This document shows, piece by piece, positions 50,213 through 60,576 of a stretch of DNA of 64,000 nt (position 1 is its first letter; every line of letters begins with the position of its first letter). The translations under genes were made by a program, and so were the position numbers. Under the pieces are notes generated by a model. That model saw only the letters and a program-made list of their open reading frames with translations, searched no databases and was not told the origin of the DNA. This stretch comes from Saccharothrix sp. S26 (GTDB taxonomy: Bacteria; Actinomycetota; Actinomycetes; Mycobacteriales; Pseudonocardiaceae), in contig NZ_JAJUWT010000001.1 of assembly GCF_021390395.1 (NCBI RefSeq), forward strand, positions 372,001-436,000, read 5' to 3'.

Positions 50213-52459
50213 GTGGTGAGCGAGGTCCACAACGAGATCAGCGGCACCGTGTTCGGACCGGTGCTCCAGGTCGGGCGGGTGGACTCGCTGACCGTCGTGC
50301 AGCCGGCCGCGCCCGTGACGCCGGCCGGCCTGCCCGTGGACGAGGGTTTCGTGGGCCGTGCGGCGGAGTTGGCCGTACTGCGGGACTTCCTGTCGCCCGG
50401 CGGTGAGCGGACCGCGCTGGCCGTGGTCGGGCTGGCCGGGGTGGGGAAGTCCGCGCTGGTGGTCCGGGCCGCGCACCTGGCGGTGGGTGACGGGTGGTTC
50501 CCGGGTGGCGTGCTGTTCGTGGACGCCCAGGGGTACAACGCCGAGCAGCGGCTGAGCGCGAACGACGCGTTGGCCTCGCTGCTGCGCGTGCTGGGCGTGC
50601 CCGGTGAGGCGATCCCGCCGGGTCAGGGTGAGCGCGAGGCGTTGTACCGGTCGCAACTGGCCGCGCGCCCGCCGGTGCTGGTGGTCGTGGACAACGCGTC
50701 GTCGGCCGACCAGGTGCTGCCGCTGCGGCCCGCCGGGCAGGCGCACCGGCTCGTGCTGACCAGTCGGGACAACCTGCCCGTGCCGGGGGCGCGGCGGGTC
50801 GAGCTGGACGTGATGAGTACCGCGGAGGCCGTGGCGGTGCTGGAGGACGCGGTCCGTTCGGTCGACCCGGACGACGACCGGATCACCGCCGACCCCGCGG
50901 CGGCGGGGGCGTTGGCCGAGTCGTGCGGGTTCCTGCCGCTGGCGTTGCGGATCGTGGCCGAGGTGATCGCCGACCGGCGTGGCGCGGACGTGAGCCGGTT
51001 CGCCGAGTCCATCGCCGCCGCGCACGACCGGTTGGGGGAGCTGGCCTACGACGATTCGGTCGACGTCCGCACGGCGTTCAACGCCTCGTACGCGCGGTTG
51101 CCCGCGGACCAGGCGCGGGTGTTCCGCCTCGCCGCGCTCCACCCCGGCCGCACGGTCACCCCGGCCACGGCGGCCGCACTGGCCGGCGTCACGCCAGACG
51201 AGGTCGAGGCGCTGCTGGTCCGACTGCGCCGTGCGCACCTGCTCCAGCGCGGTGTGGTGGCCGACGAGTACCGGTTCCACGACCTGCTGCGGATCTACGC
51301 GGCCGAGCGGTGCGCCGAGGTGGACGACGCGCAGACGCGGCTGGCGGCGGAGCGCGCGCTCGTGCAGCACTACGTGTCGCACGTCAAAGGGGTGCACAGC
51401 CACCTCGATCCCAATGCGGCGCAACGGGAGGTGTTCCCCGACCGGCTCACCGCGCTGGCGTGGTTCGACGGCGAGTCGCACAACCTCCTGCCGGTGCTCG
51501 AGCTGGCCGCCCGCAACGGGTGGCACGAGCAGGTCAGGGACGCGGGCGAGGCGGCGTTCCGGTACTTCAACCTGCGCAGGCCACCGGAGTGGATCCCGGT
51601 CGACCTGCTCGCGCTGGCCTCCGCCCGGGCACTGGGCGACCGCGCGGGCCAGGGCAAGATCCTCAACGGGCTGGGCAGCGCGCACCACCGGATGAGGCGG
51701 TTCGACGAGGCGCTGCCCCACTTCCAGGCCGCACTGGCGTTGTTCCGCGACCTCGGGTCGCGACGCGACCAGGCCCACTCGCTCAACAACATCGCCTCGA
51801 CCTACGCGCTGACCGGTCGCGTCGCCGAGGCGATCCGGCACCTGGAGCTGGGCGCGGACGCCTACCGGGCCGCGGGCGACCGGGACGGCGAGGCGCGCTG
51901 CCTGTCCAACCTGGGCAAGGTCCACGGCGACTCCGGCGAACACCTGCGGGCCATCGAGTTCTACCGGCGCGCGCTGCGGCTGCGCCGCGAAGTGGGCGAC
52001 CGGGACGGCGAAGGCGACTGCCTCAACGGTCTCGGCATCGAGTACGACGCCCTCGGCCGGCTGGAGGACGCCGAGCGCCACTACCTCGAAGCGCTCGCGG
52101 TGTACCGCGCGGTGGGCAACCGCCTCGCCGAGGGGCAGGCGCTGGGCAACCTCGGCCGGACGGTGGGCAGCCTGGGTCGGCTCGCCGAGTCGTTGGCCTA
52201 CTACGAGCAGGACCTGGCGATCTCCCAGGAGATCGGTCATGCGCACGGAGAGGGGATCTCGCGGTACAACCTCGGGCTGACGCACTGGTCCCTGGGCCGG
52301 CGGGAGGAGGCCCTCGGCCAGTTGCGGCAGGCGGTCGAGCTGTTGGACGGGTCGAACGATCCCGACACCGCGGCGGCGGCCCGTGACTCGATCCGCCGGA
52401 TCGAGGCCGAGGGGCCGGGGCGACGGTGGTTCAGAGGGCGGCGAACAGGGCGTCGATGA
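50213..52459 (+). CDS. NB-ARC/TPR (NLR-like) regulator with N-terminal amyloid-signalling-like motif
   Basis: 748 residues, GTG at 50213 or 50216. The N terminus NEISGTVFGPVLQVGRV (7-23) fits the pattern N-x-h-S-G-x-V-x-G-x-V-h-Q-x-G-x-h of bacterial amyloid signalling motifs seen on NLR-type proteins. NB-ARC follows: Walker A GLAGVGKS (73-80), Walker B PVLVVVDNAS, and the GLPL-like FLPLALRIVAE. Then a winged-helix region (VFRLAALHPGRTVTPATAAA) and at least six TPRs from about residue 470. There is no fused effector, so it may seed a separate partner carrying the same motif. Alternatively an AfsR/SARP-like regulator lacking a DNA-binding domain. Confidence 0.85.
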   Translation: MVSEVHNEISGTVFGPVLQVGRVDSLTVVQPAAPVTPAGLPVDEGFVGRAAELAVLRDFLSPGGERTALAVVGLAGVGKSALVVRAAHLAVGDGWFPGGVLFVDAQGYNAEQRLSANDALASLLRVLGVPGEAIPPGQGEREALYRSQLAARPPVLVVVDNASSADQVLPLRPAGQAHRLVLTSRDNLPVPGARRVELDVMSTAEAVAVLEDAVRSVDPDDDRITADPAAAGALAESCGFLPLALRIVAEVIADRRGADVSRFAESIAAAHDRLGELAYDDSVDVRTAFNASYARLPADQARVFRLAALHPGRTVTPATAAALAGVTPDEVEALLVRLRRAHLLQRGVVADEYRFHDLLRIYAAERCAEVDDAQTRLAAERALVQHYVSHVKGVHSHLDPNAAQREVFPDRLTALAWFDGESHNLLPVLELAARNGWHEQVRDAGEAAFRYFNLRRPPEWIPVDLLALASARALGDRAGQGKILNGLGSAHHRMRRFDEALPHFQAALALFRDLGSRRDQAHSLNNIASTYALTGRVAEAIRHLELGADAYRAAGDRDGEARCLSNLGKVHGDSGEHLRAIEFYRRALRLRREVGDRDGEGDCLNGLGIEYDALGRLEDAERHYLEALAVYRAVGNRLAEGQALGNLGRTVGSLGRLAESLAYYEQDLAISQEIGHAHGEGISRYNLGLTHWSLGRREEALGQLRQAVELLDGSNDPDTAAAARDSIRRIEAEGPGRRWFRGRRTGRR

Positions 52460-52901
52460 GCCGCTGGGCCCGGTCGGCGGTCGCACCGGAGGTGACGGTG
52501 ATCGCGACCGTGCCCGCGCGGGCGGCGACGGCGGTCTGGACGACCTCGCCCGTGACGGCGGTGGCGCGGTAGGCCTCGTCGTGGAAGCCGGGCAGGTCGG
52601 TGATCCCGGCGTGGTCGGCGCGATTCGCGGCGAACGACGTGGCGTCCGCGCCGGTCTCGAACCGGACCTCGGCCGTGCCGCCGTCGTACGTGCAGCGCAC
52701 CACGTTGCCGCTGATCGTCTGGCGCGGGTGGTTGAGCCGCAGCTCCAGCACCGGACCGACCACGTCCGCCGGCGCGTCCTCGCAGCTCACGCCCGCCGAG
52801 TCGGTGGCGGTCGAGGACGGCGGCTCGGTCGCGGGTGTGCTCGGCGGCGGGCTCGTGCACGCGCACAGGGCCAGCAGCGCCACGCCGAGCACGGTCCTCA
52901 T
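52431..52901 (-). CDS. putative lipoprotein, DUF3558-like
   Basis: 156 residues from ATG at 52901. Lipoprotein signal MRTVLGVALLALCACTSPPP with lipobox LCAC, Cys about 15, then a Pro/Ser/Thr linker. The body has two further cysteines (VSCEDAPADVVGPVLELRLN, VVRCTYDGGTAEVRFETG) that could form a disulphide as in DUF3558-type lipoproteins. It overlaps the convergent NLR-like gene end by 29 bp. Function unknown. Confidence 0.7.
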   Translation of the reverse strand: MRTVLGVALLALCACTSPPPSTPATEPPSSTATDSAGVSCEDAPADVVGPVLELRLNHPRQTISGNVVRCTYDGGTAEVRFETGADATSFAANRADHAGITDLPGFHDEAYRATAVTGEVVQTAVAARAGTVAITVTSGATADRAQRLIDALFAAL

Positions 52902-53036
52902 CACGTGCGTAGGTTCGCCCGAACGGCCGCCGGCGTTACCGCCCGGCACGTCGCCGGCCGCCGACGCCTGGCCGGGACCAGCACCGCCACCTCGCCGGCC
53001 TGCCGGTTCCGGTTCGACTGGCGGGTGGTGCGCGGC

Positions 53037-55328
53037 TCAGTCGACCTTCTCCAGCCGCACCACGATCGACTTGGACGTGGGCGTGCCCGACACGGCGGCC
53101 GTCGAGTCCAGCGGGACCAGCGAGTTGGCCTCCGGGAAGTAGGCGGCCGCGCAGCCCTTCGCCGTCGGGTACGACACCACCCGGAACCGCTCGGCACGCC
53201 GTTCCGTGACGCCGGTCGGGTCGTCCGGCCACTCGCTGACCAGGTCCACGAACTGCCCGTCGAGCAGGTCGAGCGCGTCGAGGTCCGCGGGGCTGACGAA
53301 CACGACCCGCCGGCCGTCCTTCACGCCCCGGTAGCGGTCGTCCAGGCCGTAGATCGTGGTGTTGTACTGGTCGTGGCTGCGCATGGTCTGCAACAGCAGC
53401 CTGCCCCGCGGCACCCGCAGCACGGTCAGGTCGTTGGCCGAGAAGTGCGCCTTGCCCGACCGGGTGCCGGTGAACTCGCGGGCGTCCCGGGGCGCGTGCG
53501 GCAGCACGAAACCGTCCGGGCGGCGCACCCTGGCGTTGTAGTCGTCGCAACCGGGCACGACCCGGGCGATCCGGTCGCGGATGAGGTCGTAGTCCTTCTC
53601 GAACTCCTCCCACGGCACCGGGTGCCCCGGCCCCAGCACGGCCCGCGCCAGCCGGCACACGATCGACACCTCCGACAGCAGCCGGTCACTGGCCGGGGCC
53701 AGCCTGCCGCGCGAGCGGTGCACCACCGACATCGAGTCCTCGACCGTGACGAACTGCTCGCCGGTGTGCTGGAGGTCGCTCTCCGTGCGCCCCAGCGTGG
53801 GCAGGATCAACGCCGTGCGGCCGTGCACCACGTGCGACCGGTTCAGCTTGGTCGACACGTGCACGGTCAGGTCCAGCTTCCGCATCGCGGCCTCGGTCAC
53901 CGCCGTGTCGGGGGTGGCCGCGACGAAGTTCCCGCCGACGGCGAAGAACACCTTCGCCGCGCCGTCGCGCATGGCCCGGATCGACGCCACGGTGTCGAAG
54001 CCGTGCTTGCGGGGCACGTCGATGCCGAACTCGGCCTCCAGGGCGGACAGGAACTTCTCCGGCATCTTCTCCCAGATGCCCATGGTCCGGTCGCCTTGCA
54101 CGTTCGAGTGACCGCGCACCGGGCACAGGCCCGCGCCCGGCTTGCCGATCATGCCGCGCAGCAGGGCCACGTTCGCGATCTCACGGATCGTCGGCACCGA
54201 GTGCTTGTGCTGGGTCAAGCCCATGGCCCAGCAGAAGATCGTGCGCTGCGAGTCGGCGAGCATCCGGGCGAACCGCTCGACCTGGGCGCGCGGCAGGCCG
54301 GTGGCCACGTCGACCGAGTCCCAGTCCAGCCGCCGCACGTGGTCGGCGTACTCGGCGAACCCCTCCGTGAAGCCCTCGACGAACTCGGTGTCCACCGCGC
54401 CCCAGGACAGCAGCAGGTTGCCCGCGGCCTGGAACAGCGCCTGGTCGCCGCCCAGCCGGATCTGTAGGAACTCGTCGGCCAGCTTCGTGCCCGCGCCGAC
54501 CAGCCCGCGCGCGTTCTGCGGGTTCTTGAACCGCAGCAGCCCGGCCTCGGGCAGCGGGTTGACCGCCACGATCCGCGCGCCGCCGCGCTTGGCCTCCTCC
54601 AGCGCCGAGAGCATCCGCGGGTGGTTCGTGCCCGGGTTCTGACCCACCACCACGATCAGGTCGGCGCGGGAGAAGTCGTCGATGCTCACCGAGCCCTTGC
54701 CGATGCCGGTGGTCTCCGACAACGCCGCCCCGGACGACTCGTGGCACATGTTCGAGCAGTCCGGCAGGTTGTTCGTGCCGAACGAGCGCACCAGCAGCTG
54801 GTACAGGAACGCGGCCTCGTTGCTGGTGCGGCCGGAGGTGTAGAACACGGCCTCGTCCGGGCTCGCCAGGCCGTTGAGGTGCGAGGCGATGAGCGAGAAC
54901 GCGTCCTGCCACCCGATCGGCTCGTAGTGGGTCGCGCCTTCGCGCAGCACGACCGGCTCGGTGATCCGGCCCTGCTGGCCCAGCCAGTAGTCGGTCTTCC
55001 CGGCGAGCTCGGCGATCGGGTGCGCGGCGAAGAACTCACGACCGACGCGCCGCCGGGTCGCCTCCTCGGCCACCGCCTTCGCGCCGTTCTCGCAGAACTC
55101 GGCGAGCTTGCGGTGGCCCTGCGGCTCCGGCCACGCGCAGCCGGGGCAGTCGAAGCCCTCGCGCTGGTTGAGCAGCCGCAACGTGGTCGCGGTCCGCGTC
55201 ACGCCCATCTGCTCGACCCCGCGCCGCAACGACACCGCGACGCCGGGGATGCCCGCCGCCCACCGCTTGGGCTCGCCGACCTCGAGCTGCGTCTCGTCGA
55301 TGTCCTGCCGGGGCGGGTTGCGGTCCAT
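53037..55328 (-). CDS. FdhF/YdeP-family molybdopterin oxidoreductase
   Basis: 763 residues from ATG at 55328. The N terminus has FDCPGCAWPEPQGHRK with a CxxC, then FYTSGRTSNEAAFLYQLL, NLPDCSNMCHESSGAALSE, VVGQNPGTNHPRM, VRGHSNVQGDRTMGIWEKMP and a C-terminal molybdopterin-binding domain. This is the TIGR01701/YdeP pattern, related to formate dehydrogenase H but without Sec and with a reduced FeS site. It probably oxidises formate or a similar substrate, or acts in acid resistance. FdhD at 46.4 kb could mature it. It is a single gene on its strand. Confidence 0.92.
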   Translation of the reverse strand: MDRNPPRQDIDETQLEVGEPKRWAAGIPGVAVSLRRGVEQMGVTRTATTLRLLNQREGFDCPGCAWPEPQGHRKLAEFCENGAKAVAEEATRRRVGREFFAAHPIAELAGKTDYWLGQQGRITEPVVLREGATHYEPIGWQDAFSLIASHLNGLASPDEAVFYTSGRTSNEAAFLYQLLVRSFGTNNLPDCSNMCHESSGAALSETTGIGKGSVSIDDFSRADLIVVVGQNPGTNHPRMLSALEEAKRGGARIVAVNPLPEAGLLRFKNPQNARGLVGAGTKLADEFLQIRLGGDQALFQAAGNLLLSWGAVDTEFVEGFTEGFAEYADHVRRLDWDSVDVATGLPRAQVERFARMLADSQRTIFCWAMGLTQHKHSVPTIREIANVALLRGMIGKPGAGLCPVRGHSNVQGDRTMGIWEKMPEKFLSALEAEFGIDVPRKHGFDTVASIRAMRDGAAKVFFAVGGNFVAATPDTAVTEAAMRKLDLTVHVSTKLNRSHVVHGRTALILPTLGRTESDLQHTGEQFVTVEDSMSVVHRSRGRLAPASDRLLSEVSIVCRLARAVLGPGHPVPWEEFEKDYDLIRDRIARVVPGCDDYNARVRRPDGFVLPHAPRDAREFTGTRSGKAHFSANDLTVLRVPRGRLLLQTMRSHDQYNTTIYGLDDRYRGVKDGRRVVFVSPADLDALDLLDGQFVDLVSEWPDDPTGVTERRAERFRVVSYPTAKGCAAAYFPEANSLVPLDSTAAVSGTPTSKSIVVRLEKVD

Positions 55329-55540
55329 ACCCCATATTGTGCCGCCGGCGCGCCCCGCGCGAGCGCGCCGGCGGTCTGTCCGATCGCCGTTCGCGCCGGG
55401 ACGGCGCGGGACCGCCGGCACGGGCCCCAAGGGGTTGCGAACGGCCCGTGCCCACGGCGTCCTCACCTGCGACGATCCTGGTGATCACGGTCAATTGTGA
55501 GCGGGGTCACTCCCGCTGCGTATCGTCCGAACGGGTGACC

Positions 55541-56098
55541 TCAGTCCGGACAGCCGTCGGCGGGCGACGACGGCGCGCCCAGGTCGAAGTCCAGGCCCGT
55601 CGGCATCGAGGGCTCGGTGAACGCGGGCGCCAGGTAGCCGCGCTTGGCGCTCGAACACGCGATCGAGTGCAGCGAGCCCGCCGACGCGTCCGCCCACAGC
55701 CCCTCCACACCCGGCCCGCCCGTGCGCAGCGAGTACCGCACCTGGAACCGCGACACCGCCACCGCGTCCAACGGCCCCCGCACCGCCTCGGGCCGGTCCG
55801 GCTCGAACGCGTAGGCGAACGTGTAGTCCGTCCGCACCGCCAGTTCGCCGTCCGGACCCACCTCGGCCGCCATCTCGCCCCGCACCTTCGGCTCCGCCTC
55901 CGCCAACCGCGCGCCCTTGTCCACCCGCGTCGCCACCAACGCCGCCTCGCCGTCGTTGCGGCCGTCGAACAGCACCCGCAGCGAGTCCCGCAGGTCCGGC
56001 GCGAACAGCGCGTAGAACGGCTCGAGGTCGTGGTCGCGCACCACCCGCCGGTCCAGCCGCGCCGTGATCACCGCCTCCCGCACCCGCTCGTAGGCCAC
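55541..56098 (-). CDS. C-terminal part of a membrane-anchored protein (after in-frame TAG)
   Basis: 185 residues if translated from the GTG at 56098, directly after a TAG in the same frame. AYERVREAVITARLDRRVVR and the following domain (LEPFYALFAPDLRDSLRVLF, YTFAYAFEPDRPEA) look like a soluble extracellular domain. It lacks its own signal peptide or anchor, so on its own it would be cytoplasmic. The natural reading is that it continues the upstream 115-residue product. Function unknown. Confidence 0.6.
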   Translation of the reverse strand: MAYERVREAVITARLDRRVVRDHDLEPFYALFAPDLRDSLRVLFDGRNDGEAALVATRVDKGARLAEAEPKVRGEMAAEVGPDGELAVRTDYTFAYAFEPDRPEAVRGPLDAVAVSRFQVRYSLRTGGPGVEGLWADASAGSLHSIACSSAKRGYLAPAFTEPSMPTGLDFDLGAPSSPADGCPD

Positions 56099-56446
56099 CT
56101 ACACCTGCTCCGCCGAGTACGCGCCCACCCGCACCGCCTCGGGCGCCACCACCCCGGCCACGCCGTCCGCCCACGCCGCCGCCGACGTGCCCGCGAACGG
56201 CTCGTCCGGGTCGAACGGGCGCGCGGACGGTCCCGCCGGCGTGCCGGACTCCGACGCGATCACGGCCCACGCCAGCAGCACCGCCGCCACCGCGATCGCC
56301 AGCCCCACCCAGAACCGCCGCGGCGGCCTGCGCGGCAACGACCGCAACCGCCGCACCCTGGCCTCGCGCTCGGCCCGCCGCACGGCCTCGCGCGCCCACC
56401 CGGCGTCACGCAGGTCGGGGTGGTCCTCGATCCGGTACTCGTCCAC
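56099..56446 (-). CDS. N-terminal part of a membrane-anchored protein (ends at in-frame TAG)
   Basis: 115 residues from GTG at 56446 with GGGGGG upstream. An arginine-rich cytoplasmic start (WAREAVRRAEREARVRRLRS) leads into one helix (FWVGLAIAVAAVLLAWAVIA) and then an outside segment ending VRVGAYSAEQV before the TAG. The next codon in the same frame begins the 185-residue C-terminal part, so this is probably one gene cut by a nonsense change. Read-through or two separate proteins are alternatives. Confidence 0.6.
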   Translation of the reverse strand: MDEYRIEDHPDLRDAGWAREAVRRAEREARVRRLRSLPRRPPRRFWVGLAIAVAAVLLAWAVIASESGTPAGPSARPFDPDEPFAGTSAAAWADGVAGVVAPEAVRVGAYSAEQV

Positions 56447-56578
56447 GTTCCCCCCAAGTCGACAACCGCCGTGCCACCCGTCACCGGTCACCCGCCGCGG
56501 ACCCGTCCGAGTGGGCACGTCACCCGCTACCAGGTATCTGGTTAGAAGTCGATACCCGCGCCTCCGTAGACTTCGACC

Positions 56579-59215
56579 GTGACTGAGACCCCCACCGCAC
56601 CGCAGCGACCCGAACTCCCGCCGGCGTGGAACCCGGCCGAGGTAGAGGCCGGGCTGTACGAGCGGTGGGTCGAGCGCGGTTACTTCACGGCCGACGCGAC
56701 CAGCGACAAGCCGCCGTTCTCCATCGTGCTGCCGCCGCCGAACGTCAACGGCAGCCTGCACATGGGCCACGCGCTGAACCACAGCATCATGGACGCGCTC
56801 ACCCGCCGCCGCCGCATGCAGGGCTACGAGGTGCTCTGGCTGCCCGGCACCGACCACGCGGGCATCGCCACCCAGACCGCCGTCGAACGCGCGCTCGCCG
56901 GCGAGGGCAAGTCCCGCCACGACGTGGGCCGGGAGAAGTTCGTCGAACGCGTCTGGGAGTGGCGCGAGGAGGTCGGCGGCAAGATCCTCGGCCAGATGCG
57001 CCGCCTCGGCGACGGCGTCGACTGGAGCCGCGTCCGCTTCACCATGGACGAGGGCCTGTCCCGCGCCGTCCAGACGATCTTCAAGAAGCTCTACGACGAC
57101 GGCCTGATCTACCGCGCCGAGCGCATCATCAACTGGTGCCCGCGCTGCCAGACCGCGCTGTCCGACATCGAGGTCGACCACTCCGAGGACGACGGCGAGC
57201 TCGTCTCCATCCGCTACGGCTCGGGCGAGAACTCGATCGTGGTCGCCACCACGCGCGCCGAGACGATGCTGGGCGACACGGCGGTGGCCGTGCACCCCGA
57301 GGACGAGCGGTACCGGCACCTCATCGGCACCGAGGTCGAGGTGCCGCTGACCGGCCGGCACGTGCCGATCGTCGCCGACGAGCACGTGGACCCGAAGTTC
57401 GGCACCGGCGCGGTCAAGGTCACCCCCGCGCACGACCCGAACGACTTCGAGATCGGCAGGCGGCACGACCTGCCCGCGCTCACCGTCATGGACGGCCGGG
57501 GCGTGATCACCGCGCACGGCCCGTTCGAGGGCCTCGACCGCTTCGAGGCGCGCCCGGCCGTGGTCGCCGCCCTGCGCGAACAGGGCCGCATCGTGGCCGA
57601 GAAGCGCCCCTACAAGCACTCCGTCGGCCACTGCTCGCGCTGCGACACCGTGATCGAGCCGCGCCTGTCCATGCAGTGGTGGGTGAAGGTCGCGCCGCTC
57701 GCCGAGGCCGCCTCCGCCGCCGTGCGCGACGGCCGCACCACCATCCACCCGCCGGAGCTGGCCAAGCGCTACTTCGACTGGGTCGACAACCTCAACGACT
57801 GGTGCATCTCGCGCCAGCTGTGGTGGGGCCACCGCATCCCCGTCTGGTACGGCCCCAACGACAAGGTCATGTGCGTCGGGCCCGACGACGAGCCGCCTGG
57901 TGAGGGCTGGGTGCAGGACGAGGACGTGCTCGACACGTGGTTCTCGTCCGGCCTGTGGCCGTTCTCCACGCTCGGCTGGCCCGCGCAGACCGCCGACCTG
58001 GCCAAGTTCTACCCGACCAGCGTGCTGTCCACCGGCTACGACATCCTGTTCTTCTGGGTCGTCCGGATGATGATGTTCGGCCTGTACGCGATGGACGGCA
58101 AGCAGCCGTTCGACCACGTGTTCCTGCACGGCCTCATCCGCGACCAGTTCGGCAAGAAGATGTCGAAGTCGCGCGGCAACGGCATCGACCCCATCGACTG
58201 GATGGACGCCTACGGCGCCGACGCCACCCGGTTCACGCTGCTGCGCAGCGCCAACCCCGGCTCGGACATGGCGCTGGCCGACGAGTGGGCCGCCGGGTCG
58301 CGCAACTTCACCACCAAGCTGTGGAACGCCTCCCGGTTCGCGCTCAACAACGGCGCCACCGTCGAACGGCCGCTGCCGCCGCGCGAGGAGCTGACCGACG
58401 CCGACCGCTGGATCCTCGACCTGCTCGACGGGCTCGTGACCGAGGTCGACGGCCACTTCGAGGCGTTCCAGTTCGCCAAGCTCAGCGAGGCGCTCTACCA
58501 CTTCACGTGGGACGAGTTCTGCGACTGGTACCTGGAGCTGGCCAAGGTCCAGCTCGCCGAGGGCGGCACGCGCGCCGAGGCCACCCGGACCGTGCTCGGG
58601 CACGTGCTCGACGTGGTGCTGCGGCTGCTGCACCCGCTGACGCCGTTCATCACCGAGACCCTGTGGACCACGTTGACCGGCGGCGAGTCGCTGGTGGTCG
58701 CGGACTGGCCCGAGGCGACCGGCGGGGCGCGCGACGAGGTCGCCGCGCAGCGGGTCGAGGGCCTGAAGAAGCTGGTCACCGAGATCCGCCGGTTCCGCTC
58801 CGACCAGGGCCTCAAGCCCGCCCAGAAGGTCGCGGGCAAGGTGCGCGGCGCGTGCTGCGTCGACCTGCTCGACCAGGTGCCCGCGGTGCGGTCGCTGACC
58901 CGGATGACCGAGCCCGGCGACGACTTCACCGTCAGCGTCTCGCTCGACATCGGCCTGCCCAAGGGCACGGTGAAGGTCGAGCTGGACCTGTCCGGCGCGG
59001 TGGACGTGGTCGCCGAGCGCAAGCGGCTGGCCAAGGACCTGGCCGTGGCCGAGAAGGAACGCGCCCAGTGCGAGGGCAAGCTCGGCAACGCGGCGTTCCT
59101 GGACAAGGCGCCGGCCGACGTCGTGGCCAAGATCCAGGCCCGGCTCGCGGCGGCCAACGCCGAGATCGACCGCATCCACGCCCGCCTCGAGACACTGCCG
59201 CAGGACAACTCGTGA
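56579..59215 (+). CDS. valS: valyl-tRNA synthetase
   Basis: 878 residues, GTG. The HIGH motif is HMGH at 61-64 in [17 protein letters not shown] at 527-531, and the CP1 editing domain and a C-terminal coiled coil ([20 protein letters not shown]) are present. It charges tRNA-Val. TAGACT at 56567-56572 places the likely transcript start at the GTG, so the mRNA may be leaderless; no T-box is seen. It overlaps folC by GTGA. Confidence 0.98.
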   Translation: MTETPTAPQRPELPPAWNPAEVEAGLYERWVERGYFTADATSDKPPFSIVLPPPNVNGSLHMGHALNHSIMDALTRRRRMQGYEVLWLPGTDHAGIATQTAVERALAGEGKSRHDVGREKFVERVWEWREEVGGKILGQMRRLGDGVDWSRVRFTMDEGLSRAVQTIFKKLYDDGLIYRAERIINWCPRCQTALSDIEVDHSEDDGELVSIRYGSGENSIVVATTRAETMLGDTAVAVHPEDERYRHLIGTEVEVPLTGRHVPIVADEHVDPKFGTGAVKVTPAHDPNDFEIGRRHDLPALTVMDGRGVITAHGPFEGLDRFEARPAVVAALREQGRIVAEKRPYKHSVGHCSRCDTVIEPRLSMQWWVKVAPLAEAASAAVRDGRTTIHPPELAKRYFDWVDNLNDWCISRQLWWGHRIPVWYGPNDKVMCVGPDDEPPGEGWVQDEDVLDTWFSSGLWPFSTLGWPAQTADLAKFYPTSVLSTGYDILFFWVVRMMMFGLYAMDGKQPFDHVFLHGLIRDQFGKKMSKSRGNGIDPIDWMDAYGADATRFTLLRSANPGSDMALADEWAAGSRNFTTKLWNASRFALNNGATVERPLPPREELTDADRWILDLLDGLVTEVDGHFEAFQFAKLSEALYHFTWDEFCDWYLELAKVQLAEGGTRAEATRTVLGHVLDVVLRLLHPLTPFITETLWTTLTGGESLVVADWPEATGGARDEVAAQRVEGLKKLVTEIRRFRSDQGLKPAQKVAGKVRGACCVDLLDQVPAVRSLTRMTEPGDDFTVSVSLDIGLPKGTVKVELDLSGAVDVVAERKRLAKDLAVAEKERAQCEGKLGNAAFLDKAPADVVAKIQARLAAANAEIDRIHARLETLPQDNS

Positions 59216-60576
59216 CCGGGTTCGAAACGGGCGCGCTGGAGGAGCTGCGGCAGGTCGAGTCGGAGCTGAACACCCGCTGGCCCGAGACCAAGCTCGAACC
59301 GAGCCTCGACCGCATCCGCGCGCTGGCCGACATCCTCGGCGACCCGCAGGCGTCCTACCCCGTGGTGCACGTCGGCGGGACGAACGGCAAGACGTCCACC
59401 TCGCGGATGATCGACGCCCTGCTGACCAGGATCGGCCTGCGCACGGGCCGCTACACCAGCCCGCACCTGCAACTGGCGACCGAGCGGATCAGCGTCGACG
59501 GCGCGCCCATCAGCCCCGAGCGCTACGTCGAGATCTACCGCGACATCGAGCCCTACCTGTCGATCGTGGACTCGCGCACCGACGTGCCGATGAGCAAGTT
59601 CGAGGTGCTCACCGGCATGGCGTTCGCGGCGTTCGCCGACGCGCCCGTGGACGCCGCCGTGATCGAGGTCGGCATGGGCGGGTCGTGGGACGCGACCAAC
59701 ATCGCCGACGGCCGGATCGCCGTGATCACGCCCATCGGCCTGGACCACGTCGAGTACCTCGGCGGCGACCTGGCCGGCATCGCGCAGGAGAAGGCCGGGA
59801 TCATCAAGCCCGGTTCGGTCGCGCTGCTGGCCAAGCAGGAACCCGCCGTGGAACAGGTGCTGCTGCGGCGCTGCGCCGAGGTGGACGCCACGGTCGCGCG
59901 GCTCGGGTCCGAGTTCGGCGTGATCCAGCGCGACATCGCCGTCGGCGGGCAGATGCTGCGGTTGCAGGGCCTGGCCGGCGAGTACGACGAGGTCTTCCTC
60001 CCGTTGCACGGCGCGCACCAGGCGGCCAACGCGGCGCTCGCGCTGGCCGCCGTGGAGGCGTTCTTCGGCGCGGGCCCCGACCGGCGGCTCGACGTGGAGG
60101 CCGTCCGCGAGGGGTTCGCCACGGTCACGTCACCGGGCCGGCTCGAACGCGTCCGCACCGCGCCGACCGTGCTGGTGGACGCGGCGCACAACCCGCACGG
60201 CGCGGAGGCGCTGGCCAAGGCGCTGGACGAGGAGTTCGGCTTCCGCAAGCTGGTCGCCGTGGTCGGCGTGATGCAGGAGAAGGACGCTGTCGGCATCCTG
60301 AGCGCGCTCGAACCGGTCGTGCAGGAGGTCGTCCTGACCTCGAACTCGTCGCCGCGCGCGATGGACCCGGACCTGCTGGCCGGCGTGGCCGTGCCGATCT
60401 TCGGCGAGGACCGGATGGTCGTGCAGCCGCACCTCGACGACGCGATCGAGGAGGCCGTGCGGCTGGCCGAGGAGAGCGACGACGGCGACATCATGTCCGG
60501 TGGCGGCGTCGTGGTGACCGGTTCCGTCGTCACGGCGGGCGAAGCGCGCGCGTTGTTCGGCAAGGAGCCCTCGTGA
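59212..60576 (+). CDS. folC: folylpolyglutamate synthase/dihydrofolate synthase
   Basis: 454 residues, GTG overlapping the valS stop. The P-loop [12 protein letters not shown] is at about 53-63, then [12 protein letters not shown] (folate loop), [34 protein letters not shown] and [13 protein letters not shown]. It adds glutamate to folates and may also make dihydrofolate. It overlaps the DUF4233 gene by GTGA, forming the conserved actinobacterial valS-folC-DUF4233 unit. Confidence 0.97.
   Translation: MTGFETGALEELRQVESELNTRWPETKLEPSLDRIRALADILGDPQASYPVVHVGGTNGKTSTSRMIDALLTRIGLRTGRYTSPHLQLATERISVDGAPISPERYVEIYRDIEPYLSIVDSRTDVPMSKFEVLTGMAFAAFADAPVDAAVIEVGMGGSWDATNIADGRIAVITPIGLDHVEYLGGDLAGIAQEKAGIIKPGSVALLAKQEPAVEQVLLRRCAEVDATVARLGSEFGVIQRDIAVGGQMLRLQGLAGEYDEVFLPLHGAHQAANAALALAAVEAFFGAGPDRRLDVEAVREGFATVTSPGRLERVRTAPTVLVDAAHNPHGAEALAKALDEEFGFRKLVAVVGVMQEKDAVGILSALEPVVQEVVLTSNSSPRAMDPDLLAGVAVPIFGEDRMVVQPHLDDAIEEAVRLAEESDDGDIMSGGGVVVTGSVVTAGEARALFGKEPS

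Noticed and set aside
50213-52459. SARP/AfsR regulator
   Set aside because: There is NB-ARC and TPR but no N-terminal OmpR-like DNA-binding domain.
56447-59179. Very long minus-strand frame opposite valS
   Set aside because: Only its last 115 codons form a plausible gene; the rest is a shadow of valS.
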